Of a stretch of DNA of 57,670 bases, positions 18,112-27,065 are shown piece after piece. The number at the start of each line of letters is the position of its first letter. Positions within the stretch are counted from its first letter, which is position 1. The notes beneath the pieces were generated by a model. The model saw only the letters and a list, made by a program, of their open reading frames with translations. It had not been told where the DNA came from and did no database searches. Position numbers and translations under genes: made by a program. The stretch covers positions 1 through 57,670 of the forward strand of contig CAJBVW010000019.1 in the NCBI GenBank assembly GCA_903959175.1, in the 5' to 3' direction. The DNA is from an uncultured Pseudomonadota bacterium (GTDB lineage Bacteria; Myxococcota_A; UBA796; SXON01).

Positions 18112-18837
18112 TCAGGGCTTCGGGGAGTTCACATGCGTGCCCACCGTCTCGCCCATCACAACCCGCCGCACGTTGCCGGGGCGATTGAGGTCGAACACGA
18201 TGAGCGGGATTCGGTTTTCCATGCAGAGGCTGATGGCCGTCGCGTCCATCACCTTCAACCCGAGCTTCAGCGCGTCGAGGTGGGTGATGGTGTCGTAGCG
18301 AACGGCGTCATCGAACTTCTTGGGATCCTTGTCGTACACCCCGTCCACCTTGGTGGCCTTGAGGATGACGTCAGCGTGAATCTCCGCGGCGCGCAGGGCA
18401 GCGGCCGTGTCGGTGCTGAAGTAGGGGTTCCCAGTGCCCGCCGCGAAGATGACGACCCGACCCTTGTTGAGGTGGGCCATCGCGCGGCGACGGATGTAGG
18501 GCTCACACACCTGTTCGATGCGCACCGCGGACATGACCCGCGTGTAGCAGCCCTTCTGCTCGAGCGCATCCTGGAGCGCGAGCGCGTTGATGCAGGTCGC
18601 AAGCATGCCCATGTAGTCGGCATGCGCGCGATCCATTCCGCCCTCGGAGGCGGGAACACCCCGAAAGATGTTCCCCCCGCCGATGACGATGCCGACTTGG
18701 ACACCGAGCTTGTGGACCTCGATGACCTCTTCGGCAAAGCGGCCGAGCACGGCTTGCTGGATGCCGAAATCGGCTTCCCCAGCAAGCATCTCCCCCGAAA
18801 GCTTCAGCAGGATTCGGTGGTAGACGGGACCGGCCAC
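18112..18837 (-). CDS. pyrH: UMP kinase
   Basis: PyrH phosphorylates UMP to UDP; it belongs to the amino-acid-kinase fold and is unrelated to eukaryotic UMP kinases. The 241-residue protein has [43 protein letters not shown] and a [11 protein letters not shown] segment. The start is ATG 18837, 10 nt after tsf. It supplies pyrimidine nucleotides in the same operon as translation factors, the standard arrangement. Confidence 0.97.
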   Translation of the reverse strand: MAGPVYHRILLKLSGEMLAGEADFGIQQAVLGRFAEEVIEVHKLGVQVGIVIGGGNIFRGVPASEGGMDRAHADYMGMLATCINALALQDALEQKGCYTRVMSAVRIEQVCEPYIRRRAMAHLNKGRVVIFAAGTGNPYFSTDTAAALRAAEIHADVILKATKVDGVYDKDPKKFDDAVRYDTITHLDALKLGLKVMDATAISLCMENRIPLIVFDLNRPGNVRRVVMGETVGTHVNSPKP

Positions 18838-18847
18838 GATACCTCCG

Positions 18848-19498
18848 TTACTTCAGACCCGCTTGAGCGGCGACCTCGGCGGCGAAGTCACTCGACTTCT
18901 TCTCCAGGCCCTCACCCATCACGTAGCGGACGAAGCGACGAACCTTGATGTTCTCGCCGATGGTGGAGACCGTCTCCTTGACGAGCTGATCGATCGTCTT
19001 GGAGTCGTCCTTCACGTACTTCTGGTCGAGGAGGCAGACATCCTCGTACCACTTGCTCATGCGCCCTTCGACGATCTTGGACGCGATGTGCGCGGGCTTG
19101 CCCTCGGACATCGTCTTCTCGAGCTGGACCGCCTTCTCCTTCTCGAAGGCGTCCGCGGGGACCTCTTCGCGGGAGAGGTACTCGGGCGCGGCGGCCGCGA
19201 TGTGCATCGCGATGTCGCGCGCGAGGCCCTTGAACTTCTCGTTCATGGCCACGAAGTCGGTCTCGCAGTTGAGCTCGACGATGACGCCGATCTTGCCGCC
19301 AGCGTGGATGTAGGCCTCGACGAGGCCCTCGCTGGCGACGCGGCCGGACTTCTTCGCGGCGGAGGAGAGCCCCTTCGCGCGGAGCCAGTCGATGGCCTTC
19401 TCAACGTCGTCACCCGACTCGCCGAGGGCCTTCTTGCAGTCCAGGATCCCGGCGCCGGTGCGCTCGCGGATGTCCTTGATTTGTTCCACGGAAGCCAT
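18848..19498 (-). CDS. tsf: Translation elongation factor Ts
   Basis: EF-Ts recharges EF-Tu with GTP. At 216 residues it is of the short type (E. coli has 283). It has the UBA-like N-terminus ending in the family signature [15 protein letters not shown], then [14 protein letters not shown] with the TDFV motif contacting EF-Tu. It contains one core subdomain and a short C-terminal segment. The start is ATG 19498 with GGAGAAG about 6 nt upstream, 31 nt after rpsB. Confidence 0.96.
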   Translation of the reverse strand: MASVEQIKDIRERTGAGILDCKKALGESGDDVEKAIDWLRAKGLSSAAKKSGRVASEGLVEAYIHAGGKIGVIVELNCETDFVAMNEKFKGLARDIAMHIAAAAPEYLSREEVPADAFEKEKAVQLEKTMSEGKPAHIASKIVEGRMSKWYEDVCLLDQKYVKDDSKTIDQLVKETVSTIGENIKVRRFVRYVMGEGLEKKSSDFAAEVAAQAGLK

Positions 19499-19529
19499 GT
19501 TCTTCTCCAGGTGCGTGCTGGTGCCGGCC

Positions 19530-20342
19530 TTAGGCCTGGGTCTCGTCCTTCTCGGCGGCGGCGGCAAGGGCGGCGGTGGGATCCTCGGTCACCGTGCGGC
19601 GGTAGACCTCGACCCCGCGGCCGTCGTCGCCCTGGATGACGGCGGTGGCGTCCGTACGGCCGGCCTGCACACCCTCGGCCGCCGCGTCAGCGATGGCGGC
19701 GGTGAAGAGGCGGATGGACTTGATCGCGTCGTCGTTGCCGGGGATGACGTAGTCGATGCCGTCGGGATCGCAGTTGGTGTCGCAGAGCGCCACGACGGGG
19801 ATGCCGAGCTTGCCGGCTTCCTTGATGGCGATGTGCTCCTTCTTCGGGTCGATCACGAACAGGGCGCCGGGGAGGGCGCGCATGTCCTTGATGCCGCCGA
19901 GGGCCTTCTCCATCTTCTCGATCTCGCGGGTCAGCGTGAGCGCTTCCTTCTTGGTGAGCTGCTCGAACTTGCCCTCGGTGCGCGCCTTGGTGAGGGAGTT
20001 CAGGCGCTCGATGGACTTCTTGACCGTCTGGAAGTTGGTGAGCGTGCCGCCCAGCCAACGGTCGTTGACGAAGAACATCTGGGAGCGACGCGCCTCCTCG
20101 GAGATGATGTCACGAGCGGCGCGCTTGGTGCCGACGAACAGGACCGGCTGGCCACGGCTCACGATGCTCGTGACGTAGCGGGACGCTTCGACGAGGGCGC
20201 GCGCGGTCTGCTGGATGTCGATGATGTGGACGCCGTTCTTCTGCCCGTAGATGTACGGGCGCATGCGGGGGTTCCAGCGGCGGGTCTGGTGACCGAAGTG
20301 GACACCGGCCTCGAGGAGCTCACGAAGGGAGACGTTTGCCAT
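19530..20342 (-). CDS. rpsB: 30S ribosomal protein S2
   Basis: S2 binds late to the small subunit near S1. It has 270 residues starting [20 protein letters not shown], then [12 protein letters not shown] and [14 protein letters not shown], and the [31 protein letters not shown] region in the family position. The start is ATG 20342 with a modest GGAA site. An Ala/Glu-rich tail of about 40 residues follows the conserved part. It heads the rpsB-tsf-pyrH operon after a leader of about 140 nt. Confidence 0.97.
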   Translation of the reverse strand: MANVSLRELLEAGVHFGHQTRRWNPRMRPYIYGQKNGVHIIDIQQTARALVEASRYVTSIVSRGQPVLFVGTKRAARDIISEEARRSQMFFVNDRWLGGTLTNFQTVKKSIERLNSLTKARTEGKFEQLTKKEALTLTREIEKMEKALGGIKDMRALPGALFVIDPKKEHIAIKEAGKLGIPVVALCDTNCDPDGIDYVIPGNDDAIKSIRLFTAAIADAAAEGVQAGRTDATAVIQGDDGRGVEVYRRTVTEDPTAALAAAAEKDETQA

Positions 20343-20482
20343 TTTGATTCCGACTCGATGCGGGCAAGGCCCGCGGTATGGTTGTTGCGACCGCCGGAGG
20401 TCGCTGCCCGACCCCTGAATCAGGGGCACCGGGGGCAACGATCCTGTGATCCAGCGTGGATCTCTTCGGGACTCCCCGAAGG
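20343..20482 (-). promoter_or_regulatory. Leader of rpsB with hairpin
   Basis: This is the region between the predicted promoter and the rpsB ATG. It includes a 5-bp hairpin (20412-20416 with 20422-20426) and other GC-rich inverted repeats. rpsB leaders are autoregulatory in some bacteria; whether this one is cannot be told from sequence. Confidence 0.35.
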
Positions 20483-20488
20483 CTCGCC

Positions 20489-20517
20489 CGTCTAACGCGC
20501 GGGCTTCACGGTGGCAA
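20489..20517 (-). promoter_or_regulatory. Candidate promoter of rpsB-tsf
   Basis: Minus-strand TTGCCA (20512-20517, 5 of 6), 17-nt spacer, TAGACG (20489-20494, 3 of 6), between secA and rpsB. Confidence 0.38.
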
Positions 20518-20555
20518 CCGGAGCCGTGGGGCCTCCGGTGCCGAAGCGTGCGGGA

Positions 20556-23312
20556 CTAGGTGGAGGACGAGGCCTCACCCGGCTCTTCGTAGCAGCACTT
20601 CTTGTACTTGAGCCCGCTGCCGCAGGGACAGGGGTCGTTGCGACCGACGCCGTGCTCGAGGGCGAACAGACGGGTCTCCGCGCCCTTCGCGGGACGCGCG
20701 AAGGAGGCCTGGGGCGCCGACATCACGGGGATGGGCTCGTACTCGGGCATCGCCGGCGCGTCCTGCTGCTCGAGCTCGTCGTCCAAGGCGCCGGACGAGA
20801 GCCGCTTCGCCATCGCCTTGCTCGGCGAGCTCGACGCGGTCTCGGCGACCTGCATCTGGATGCGGAGGAGCCGGCTCAGGACCGCTTCGTCGCGGAGCGA
20901 ATTCATGAGCTGGAACATCTGGAACGCTTCCTTCTTGTACTCGAGGAGCGGGTTCCGCTGGCCGTAGCCGCGCAGCCCGATCCCGTCGCGGAGGCGGTCC
21001 ATCGCGAGGAGGTGGTCCTTCCAGAACTGGTCGGCGAACTGCAGGAGCAGCATGCGCTCGAGCTGGCGCATCCCCTCTTCGCCGATCTCCTTCTCCTTGC
21101 CCTCGTAGGCGGCCAGGGCGCTGTCGGTCAGGCGCTGCTTGATCTCGACGCGGGAGAGCTCCTTGAGCTGGGCCGGGGTCTCCTCCCAGGTCACGGTGAA
21201 CACCTCATCGATGCGGCGGAGGAACGCTTCGGTGTTCCATGCCTCCACCGAGGTGGACTCGCCGATGTGCTCGTCCATGAAGTCCGCGATCAGCGCGGCG
21301 ATGCTCTCGAGCATCATCTGGCGCACGTTCTCACCGGTCAGCGCGCGGCGACGGAGGTCGTAGACCGCCTTGCGCTGGAGGTTCATGACGTCGTCGTACT
21401 CGATGAGGTTCTTGCGGATGTTGAAGTTGTGCCCCTCGACCTTCTTCTGGGCGCCCTCGATGGAGGACGTGATCCAGCGGTGCTCGATCGGCTCGTCGTC
21501 CTTGAGGCCCATCCGCTCCATCCAGACGATGATCTTGTCACTGCCGAAGATGCGCAGCAGATCGTCTTCGAGGGAGAGGTAGAAGCGGGAAGAGCCGGGA
21601 TCTCCCTGGCGTCCCGCGCGGCCGCGGAGCTGGTTGTCGATGCGGCGCGACTCGTGCCGCTCCGTGCCGAGGATGTGGAGGCCGCCGGCCGCCATGACCT
21701 TGGCGCGCTCGTCGTCCACCTGCGCGCGGTACTTCGCCACCGCGGCGGACCATTCGTCGGGCGAGGCCTGGAGCCCCACCTCCATCCGGGCGAGGCCCTC
21801 GGGGTCACCGCCGAGCTTGATGTCGGTGCCGCGACCCGCCATGTTCGTCGAGATGGTGATGGCGCCGAGGCGACCGGCCTGGGCGACGATCTCGGCCTCA
21901 CGCGCGTGGTTCTTCGCGTTGAGGACCTCGTGCGGGATCCCCTTCTTGGTGAGGAGGCGCGCGACGAGCTCGGACTTCTCGACGCTGGTCGTGCCGACGA
22001 GGACGGGCTGCTTCTTCTCGTAGCACTCCTCGAGCTCCTGCATGACCTTGCGGAACTTCTCGGCCTGCGTCTTGTAGACGATGTCGTGGTGGTCGAGCCG
22101 CTGCACGCCGCGGTTCGTCGGGATGGGCACGACTTCGAGCTTGTAGATGTTGCCGAACTCCTCGGCCTCCGTCTCCGCCGTGCCGGTCATGCCGGCCAGC
22201 TTGGCGTACATGCGGAAGAAGTTCTGGAACGTGATGGTCGCGTAGGTCTGGCTCTCCTTCTCGACCGTGACGCGCTCCTTGGCCTCGATCGCCTGGTGCA
22301 GGCCGTCCGACCAGCGGCGGCCCGCCATGAGGCGGCCGGTGTGCTCGTCGACGATGACGACCTTGCTCTCCTGGACCACGTAGTCCTTGTCGCGCTTGAA
22401 GAGGAAGTGCGCCTTCAAGGCCTGGTTGACGTGGTGGAGGATCTCCATGTTGTGGGGATCGTAGAGGTTGTCGACGCCCAGGCGGGCCTCGATCTTGTCC
22501 ATGCCCTCGTCAGTGAGGCTCACCGCGCGCTGCTTCTCGTCGACGATGAAGTCGATCTCCTTCTGCAGCAGCGGGATGATGCCGTCGATGATGAAGTACT
22601 TGTCGATCGCCATGTCCGTCGGACCGCTGATGATCAGCGGCGTACGGGCCTCGTCGATGAGGATGGAGTCGACCTCGTCCACGATGGCGAAGTTGTGCCC
22701 CCGCTGGACGTAGTCCTCGATCCGGAACTTCATGTTGTCGCGGAGGTAGTCGAAGCCGAACTCGTTGTTCGTGCCGTAGGTGATGTCCGAGCCGTACGCG
22801 GCGCGCTTCACCGGATCCGAGCGTTCGCCCGAGAGGATCTTGCCGGTCGACAGGCCGAGGAAGCCGTAGATGCGCCCCATCCAGTCGGCGTCGCGGCTGG
22901 CGAGGTAGTCGTTCACCGTGACGACGTGCGCGCCCTTGCCCGACAACGCGTTGAGGTAGACGGGGAGGGTCGCGACGAGGGTCTTGCCCTCGCCGGTCTT
23001 CATCTCCGCGACCATGCCGCGATGGAGCACCATGCCGCCGATGAGCTGCACGTCGAAGTGGCGCATCTCCATCGTGCGACGACCGGCCTCACGCACGGTG
23101 GCGAAGGCCTCGTGCATGATGTCGTCCAGCTTCGCGCCGTTGTCGATCTTCTGGCGGAACGCCGCGGTCTTTCCACGCAGCTCCTCGTCCGAGAGCGCGC
23201 GCAGCGACGCCTCGAACTCGTTGATCCGGACCACGTCGGGGCCCATTTTGCGGATCAGACGGTCGGCGCGTGTGCCGAAAACACGCTTGAAGACGGTATC
23301 GAGGCCCAACAT
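20556..23312 (-). CDS. secA: Preprotein translocase ATPase SecA
   Basis: SecA drives secretory proteins through SecYEG. It has 918 residues. Nucleotide-binding domain 1 has EMKTGEGKTLVA and the DEVDSILIDEARTPL motif. The preprotein cross-linking domain and NBD2 (TNMAGRGTDIKLGG, RRIDNQLRGRAGRQGDPG) follow, then the helical wing and scaffold. The C-terminal zinc/SecB-binding motif CPCGSGLKYKKCC is complete. Start ATG 23312 has GGAG about 8 nt upstream. It lies between a LytM-type peptidase gene and rpsB. The 91 bases before it hold a (CG)n run but no gene. Confidence 0.98.
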   Translation of the reverse strand: MLGLDTVFKRVFGTRADRLIRKMGPDVVRINEFEASLRALSDEELRGKTAAFRQKIDNGAKLDDIMHEAFATVREAGRRTMEMRHFDVQLIGGMVLHRGMVAEMKTGEGKTLVATLPVYLNALSGKGAHVVTVNDYLASRDADWMGRIYGFLGLSTGKILSGERSDPVKRAAYGSDITYGTNNEFGFDYLRDNMKFRIEDYVQRGHNFAIVDEVDSILIDEARTPLIISGPTDMAIDKYFIIDGIIPLLQKEIDFIVDEKQRAVSLTDEGMDKIEARLGVDNLYDPHNMEILHHVNQALKAHFLFKRDKDYVVQESKVVIVDEHTGRLMAGRRWSDGLHQAIEAKERVTVEKESQTYATITFQNFFRMYAKLAGMTGTAETEAEEFGNIYKLEVVPIPTNRGVQRLDHHDIVYKTQAEKFRKVMQELEECYEKKQPVLVGTTSVEKSELVARLLTKKGIPHEVLNAKNHAREAEIVAQAGRLGAITISTNMAGRGTDIKLGGDPEGLARMEVGLQASPDEWSAAVAKYRAQVDDERAKVMAAGGLHILGTERHESRRIDNQLRGRAGRQGDPGSSRFYLSLEDDLLRIFGSDKIIVWMERMGLKDDEPIEHRWITSSIEGAQKKVEGHNFNIRKNLIEYDDVMNLQRKAVYDLRRRALTGENVRQMMLESIAALIADFMDEHIGESTSVEAWNTEAFLRRIDEVFTVTWEETPAQLKELSRVEIKQRLTDSALAAYEGKEKEIGEEGMRQLERMLLLQFADQFWKDHLLAMDRLRDGIGLRGYGQRNPLLEYKKEAFQMFQLMNSLRDEAVLSRLLRIQMQVAETASSSPSKAMAKRLSSGALDDELEQQDAPAMPEYEPIPVMSAPQASFARPAKGAETRLFALEHGVGRNDPCPCGSGLKYKKCCYEEPGEASSST

Positions 23313-23403
23313 GTCAGGTACTCCAACGGACCCGCGCGCATAACCCCGATCCCGCGCGGATGCGCCCCCGACCCCCGCGGCAGCGCGCGCGCGCGCGGCG
23401 GGT

Positions 23404-24357
23404 TCAGGGCAGGTACTCGAGCGGATCCACCTTCTCCCCGTCGATCAGCAGCTCGTAGTGGAGGTGGGGGCCGGTGCTCATCCCCGTGCTTCCCACCAGG
23501 GCGATCACATCGCCAGCGACGACGAGATCGCCCTCGGTGACGAGGAAGCGCGACGCGTGGCAGTAACGAGTCGTAACGTCGTGACCGTGATCCACCACGA
23601 CCGTGTTGCCGTGGCCGGAGTCCCAGTCGGCGAAGGTGACGAGGCCGTCCGCCGTCGCGTAGATCGCGGACCCGTAGGCCGCGCCGAGGTCGAGCCCCGT
23701 GTGGAACTTCCACTTTCCGCCGAAGGGGGCGCGGCGATACCCGAAGGGCGACGTGAGCACGCCGTCCACCGGCCAGAGCTGCGGGAGGGCCGACTGGATG
23801 CCGTCGAACCGGGCGAGGAGGGCCTCGTAGTCGTCGAGCCCGGTCGAGACCGCACGGAAATCCTCCTCCAAGGCGGCGAGACGCGCTTCCACGGGCGGAT
23901 CGTCTCCGCGCTGCGCCGCCCCTACCGAGGGGACGATGCCCTCGATCCACGCCTGTCGGGCCGCGATCTCCTCCGGATCGAGGGGGCCGAAGCCCGGGAG
24001 GGCCTCGCGGGCTTCGATGGCGCGGAGCTGCTCGTCGTACGCACGGACCCGCTCGACGAGGGGTTGGAGGTCTGCGATACGACGGTCCACCTGGTCTAGA
24101 CGCGCCTTGAGCGCCAGGTTCTCGCCGACGATCCGATCGTGGGCGACCACGCGGGGGAGGGTCGCTGCCTGGACAATCGCGAGCACCACCAGCACCGCCA
24201 CGGTCGTGGCCACCGCGGCGATCCCCTGGCGCACGCGGCGCAACGGCACGCTGACCTGCCAGACCTGACCACGCCCCCCCTCGGGCACGAGCATGACCGT
24301 ATAGCGGGCGTTGGACGCCTCATGCTGCGGGACTGGGCTAAGCGAGCTCGTCGACAC
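23404..24357 (-). CDS. Membrane-anchored M23 (LytM) family metallopeptidase
   Basis: The 317-residue protein has an N-terminal cytoplasmic segment with the group-typical YTVMLVPEGGRG, one membrane helix (about 45-68), a periplasmic coiled coil (about 75-130) and a C-terminal M23 domain. The zinc ligands are in KFHTGLDLGA and GPHLHYELLIDG. It should cut peptidoglycan cross-links or activate an amidase. GTG 24357 is the only start that keeps the conserved YTVMLVPEGG region; it overlaps the PP2C gene by 20 nt. A similar peptidase just upstream of secA is common in Deltaproteobacteria, from memory. Confidence 0.9.
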   Translation of the reverse strand: MSTSSLSPVPQHEASNARYTVMLVPEGGRGQVWQVSVPLRRVRQGIAAVATTVAVLVVLAIVQAATLPRVVAHDRIVGENLALKARLDQVDRRIADLQPLVERVRAYDEQLRAIEAREALPGFGPLDPEEIAARQAWIEGIVPSVGAAQRGDDPPVEARLAALEEDFRAVSTGLDDYEALLARFDGIQSALPQLWPVDGVLTSPFGYRRAPFGGKWKFHTGLDLGAAYGSAIYATADGLVTFADWDSGHGNTVVVDHGHDVTTRYCHASRFLVTEGDLVVAGDVIALVGSTGMSTGPHLHYELLIDGEKVDPLEYLP

Positions 24358-25099
24358 GCGTGATCACGGCCGTGATGTTGTCGTCCCCGCCGCGCGCGCA
24401 CGCGAGCTGGACGAGGTGCCGCGCGGCCTCTTGCGGGTTCATCGAGCGGACGGCCTCGCCCAGCTCGGCGGGCTCGACGAGGTTGGAGAGCCCGTCGCTG
24501 CAGAGGAGGAAGCGGTCACCCCGGCGGAGGGCGCGCACCTGGATGTCGATCTCGACGTCCTCGGTGTAGCCCAGCGAACGGGTGATGATGTTCTTGAGCT
24601 TGTGGTGCCGCGCCTGCTCGGGCGTGAGGAGCCCGGCGCGGATGCGCTCGTTGACGAGGGAGTGATCCTCGGTGAGCTGCTCGATGCGGCCCTCGCGGAC
24701 GATGTAGCCGCGGGAGTCTCCGACGTGGGCGACGAAGGCGTTCGAGCCGTCCACGAGGAGCACGAGGCAGGTCGTACCCATGCCGCGGTACTCGGGCTCG
24801 GCGTTCGCCTTCTCGAAGATGCGCTTGCCGGCGAGGCGGATCGCGTAGCGGAGGCGCTCGCGCATGACCTCGACGCTCCCCTCCTCCCGCGCGGCCTCGA
24901 TCTCGGGCGAGGTCTCGAGGTCGGACAGGACCTCCTCCACCGTGTTCACCGCGATGGCGCTGGCGAACTCGCCGCCGGCGTGCCCCCCCATCCCGTCGCA
25001 GACAACGAAGAGGTTGAGCTCATCGTTGATGAGGTAGTTGTCCTCGTTGTTGGTGCGTTTTACGCCAACGTCGGTGATTCCGCAGGAGGTGATCCGCAT
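24338..25099 (-). CDS. PP2C-family serine/threonine phosphatase
   Basis: The 253-residue protein is a stand-alone PPM phosphatase. The metal ligands appear in order: KRTNNEDNYL, VVCDGMGGHAGGE, AHVGDSRGYI, LLCSDGLSNLV and GGDDNITAVI. It probably reverses Ser/Thr kinase signalling in the cytoplasm; no kinase gene is in the window. The ATG at 25099 follows a weak GAAGG site. A promoter candidate lies about 30 nt upstream. It precedes and overlaps the LytM peptidase gene by 20 nt, so the two are co-expressed. Confidence 0.95.
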   Translation of the reverse strand: MRITSCGITDVGVKRTNNEDNYLINDELNLFVVCDGMGGHAGGEFASAIAVNTVEEVLSDLETSPEIEAAREEGSVEVMRERLRYAIRLAGKRIFEKANAEPEYRGMGTTCLVLLVDGSNAFVAHVGDSRGYIVREGRIEQLTEDHSLVNERIRAGLLTPEQARHHKLKNIITRSLGYTEDVEIDIQVRALRRGDRFLLCSDGLSNLVEPAELGEAVRSMNPQEAARHLVQLACARGGDDNITAVITRVDELA

Positions 25100-25125
25100 G
25101 GGCGTTCGCTTGCCTTCCCCTGGGG

Positions 25126-25154
25126 CGAATAGCGCGAGCGGCCCCCCGTGCCAA
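25126..25154 (-). promoter_or_regulatory. Candidate promoter of the PP2C-LytM pair
   Basis: Minus-strand TTGGCA (25149-25154, 5 of 6), 17-nt spacer, TATTCG (25126-25131, 3 of 6), in the 110-nt gap after rsmA. Confidence 0.38.
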
Positions 25155-25209
25155 GCGTCCGGGGCCGAGGTTCCGACAGAAGAGGACGCGCGGCGGCGTC
25201 CGCGCTCCA

Positions 25210-26103
25210 CTACGGCTCGTCTTCCGCGTCGGTCTCGGCGGCGTCGGGCTCCCCCTCGGAGGCGTCGTCCCCGCTTGCTTCCGTGGTGCGCACGGCGTCC
25301 ACCGCGGCCACGAGGCGGCGCCACTCGGGCAGGTCGAGCGTCTCGGCGCGACGACGGGCGTCGACCCCGGCGGCGTCGCACGCGGCCTGGGCGTCCACGC
25401 GCATCATGCCGCTGCCGAGGGAGTTGAGCAGGGTCTTCCTACGGTGGTGGAAGCCGAGGCGCACGATGCGGTCGAACACGCGCGCGGCCACGCCGCCGAA
25501 GTCGGGCTCGGGGAGCAGCTCGAACCCGAGCACCACGGAGTGGACCTTCGGTGCGGGGTGGAACGCGCCGGGCGGGAGGGTGAGGACGTGGCGCACGCGC
25601 GCGCGGACCTGCACCTGGACGGAGAGCGAGCCGCGGGAGGGGTGGCTGGGCCCCGCCTGGATACGCTCGCCCACCTCGCGCTGGAACATCAGGACCATCG
25701 TGGAGAAAATGCCGGGGTGCGCCAGGAAGCGGAGCAGCAGCGGCGTCGCCACGTTGTAGGGCAGGTTGGCGATGACCTTCCAGCCGCCGGGAGGGGGGCA
25801 GATCTCGGGGAGGTCGACGCGCATGGCGTCTCCCTCGACGAGGTCGAGGTCCGGCCACTGCTGACGGAGGCCCGCGGCGAGGTCGCGGTCGAGCTCGACG
25901 CAGCGGAGGGCGGCGCCGCTGCCGCGGATCTGCTCGGTGAGGACGCCGAGGCCCGGCCCAATCTCGAGGACGCGGTCGGTGCGCTGGAGCGAGGCGGCGC
26001 GCACGATGCGGTCGACAGCCTCTTCGGAGACGAGGAAGTTCTGGCCGAAGCGGCGACGGGCGCGTTGTTCGAGCTCGCGGAGGCGGACGGAGGGATGGAT
26101 CAC
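25210..26103 (-). CDS. rsmA: 16S rRNA (adenine1518-N6/adenine1519-N6)-dimethyltransferase
   Basis: RsmA (KsgA) dimethylates two adenosines near the 3' end of 16S rRNA. The 297-residue product has FGQNFLVSEEAVDRIV, the SAM site VLEIGPGLGVLTEQI, the catalytic VIANLPYNVATPLL and the C-terminal FHHRRKTLLNSLG. About 20 terminal residues form an acidic tail (EGEPDAAETDAEDEP). GTG 26103 overlaps the tsaD stop by 4 nt (GTGA); no better start keeps the RRFGQNFL region with a normal N-terminus. Confidence 0.95.
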   Translation of the reverse strand: MIHPSVRLRELEQRARRRFGQNFLVSEEAVDRIVRAASLQRTDRVLEIGPGLGVLTEQIRGSGAALRCVELDRDLAAGLRQQWPDLDLVEGDAMRVDLPEICPPPGGWKVIANLPYNVATPLLLRFLAHPGIFSTMVLMFQREVGERIQAGPSHPSRGSLSVQVQVRARVRHVLTLPPGAFHPAPKVHSVVLGFELLPEPDFGGVAARVFDRIVRLGFHHRRKTLLNSLGSGMMRVDAQAACDAAGVDARRRAETLDLPEWRRLVAAVDAVRTTEASGDDASEGEPDAAETDAEDEP

Positions 26104-27065
26104 GGGGTGCCCACGGCCCATCGGGGGCGCGCATTCGAGGGGCCGGGGACGAGCCCGGCGAGGAGGCGGAGCCGGCCGACGTTGGCGATCATGGCGCCAT
26201 TGTCGGTGCAGCGGGCCCGGGGAGGGAGGAAGGGCTCGAGCCCGCACGCGGCGATGCGGGCGCGGATGCGGCTGTTCGCGGCGACGCCGCCGCCGATGGA
26301 GATGCGCTCGACGCCCGTACGGACGCTAGCCCGTTGGATACGGTCGACGAGCACGTCCGCCACGGCCTCCTGGAAGCTCGCGGCGAGGTCGGCGGGGCGT
26401 GTGTCCGGGAAGCGCTCGAGGCGGGTACGCACCGCGGTCTTGAGGCCGGCGAAGCTCATGTCGAGGTCGCCCACGCGCGGGCGCGGCAGCGGGACGGCCC
26501 TCGGATCCCCACTCTCCGCGAGGGCGTCTACGAGCGGGCCGCCCGGGTAGCCGAGGCCGAGCATGCGCGCGACCTTGTCGAAGGCCTCGCCGACGGCGTC
26601 GTCCACGGTCTCGGCGAGCGTCTGGTAGGAGCCGACGGCCTGGGCGAGGTAGAGCGTCGTGTGCCCTCCGCTCACGACGAACCCGAGGAACGGGAAGGCC
26701 GGCGCGGGGTCGTCCAGGAGGGGCGAGAGGAGGTGGCCCTCGAGGTGGTTCACGGGCATGAACGGCACGCCCCATCCGAGGGCGGCGGCGCGACCAAAGG
26801 AGAGGCCCACCAGGACGGCGCCGATCAGCCCCGGACCGGCGGTCGCCGCGACGGCGTCCGGCCGCTCGACGCCGGCCTGCTCGAGCGCGGCGCGGACCAC
26901 GGGCACGATCTGCTCGGCGTGAGCGCGGCTCGCGATCTCCGGCACGACGCCACCGTACGCCGCGTGGATGGCCTGGCCGTACACCACGTCGGAGAGGACG
27001 CCCTCGGGCCCGACGACGGCCGCGGCGGTCTCGTCGCAGGAGCTCTCGATGCCGAGCACGCGCAT
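26100..27065 (-). CDS. tsaD: tRNA N6-adenosine threonylcarbamoyltransferase TsaD
   Basis: TsaD transfers threonylcarbamoyl to A37 of tRNA. The 321-residue protein has GIESSCDETAAAVV, ASRAHAEQIVPVV and PVNHLEGHLLSPL (metal-binding His residues), VSGGHTTLYLA, and SIGGGVAANSRIR. C-terminal PRARCTDNGAMIA completes the site. ATG 27065 overlaps the CPBP gene stop (TGATG). TsaB is encoded 12 kb away in the window. Confidence 0.97.
   Translation of the reverse strand: MRVLGIESSCDETAAAVVGPEGVLSDVVYGQAIHAAYGGVVPEIASRAHAEQIVPVVRAALEQAGVERPDAVAATAGPGLIGAVLVGLSFGRAAALGWGVPFMPVNHLEGHLLSPLLDDPAPAFPFLGFVVSGGHTTLYLAQAVGSYQTLAETVDDAVGEAFDKVARMLGLGYPGGPLVDALAESGDPRAVPLPRPRVGDLDMSFAGLKTAVRTRLERFPDTRPADLAASFQEAVADVLVDRIQRASVRTGVERISIGGGVAANSRIRARIAACGLEPFLPPRARCTDNGAMIANVGRLRLLAGLVPGPSNARPRWAVGTP

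Noticed and set aside
23380-23400. Alternating CG run after the LytM gene as a repeat element or Z-DNA signal
   Set aside because: It is short and expected in DNA of this composition.
20511-23540. A plus-strand open frame of about 1,000 codons antisense to secA
   Set aside because: The minus strand encodes a complete SecA with all motifs. The antisense frame is a by-product of GC-rich codon use and its product resembles no protein.
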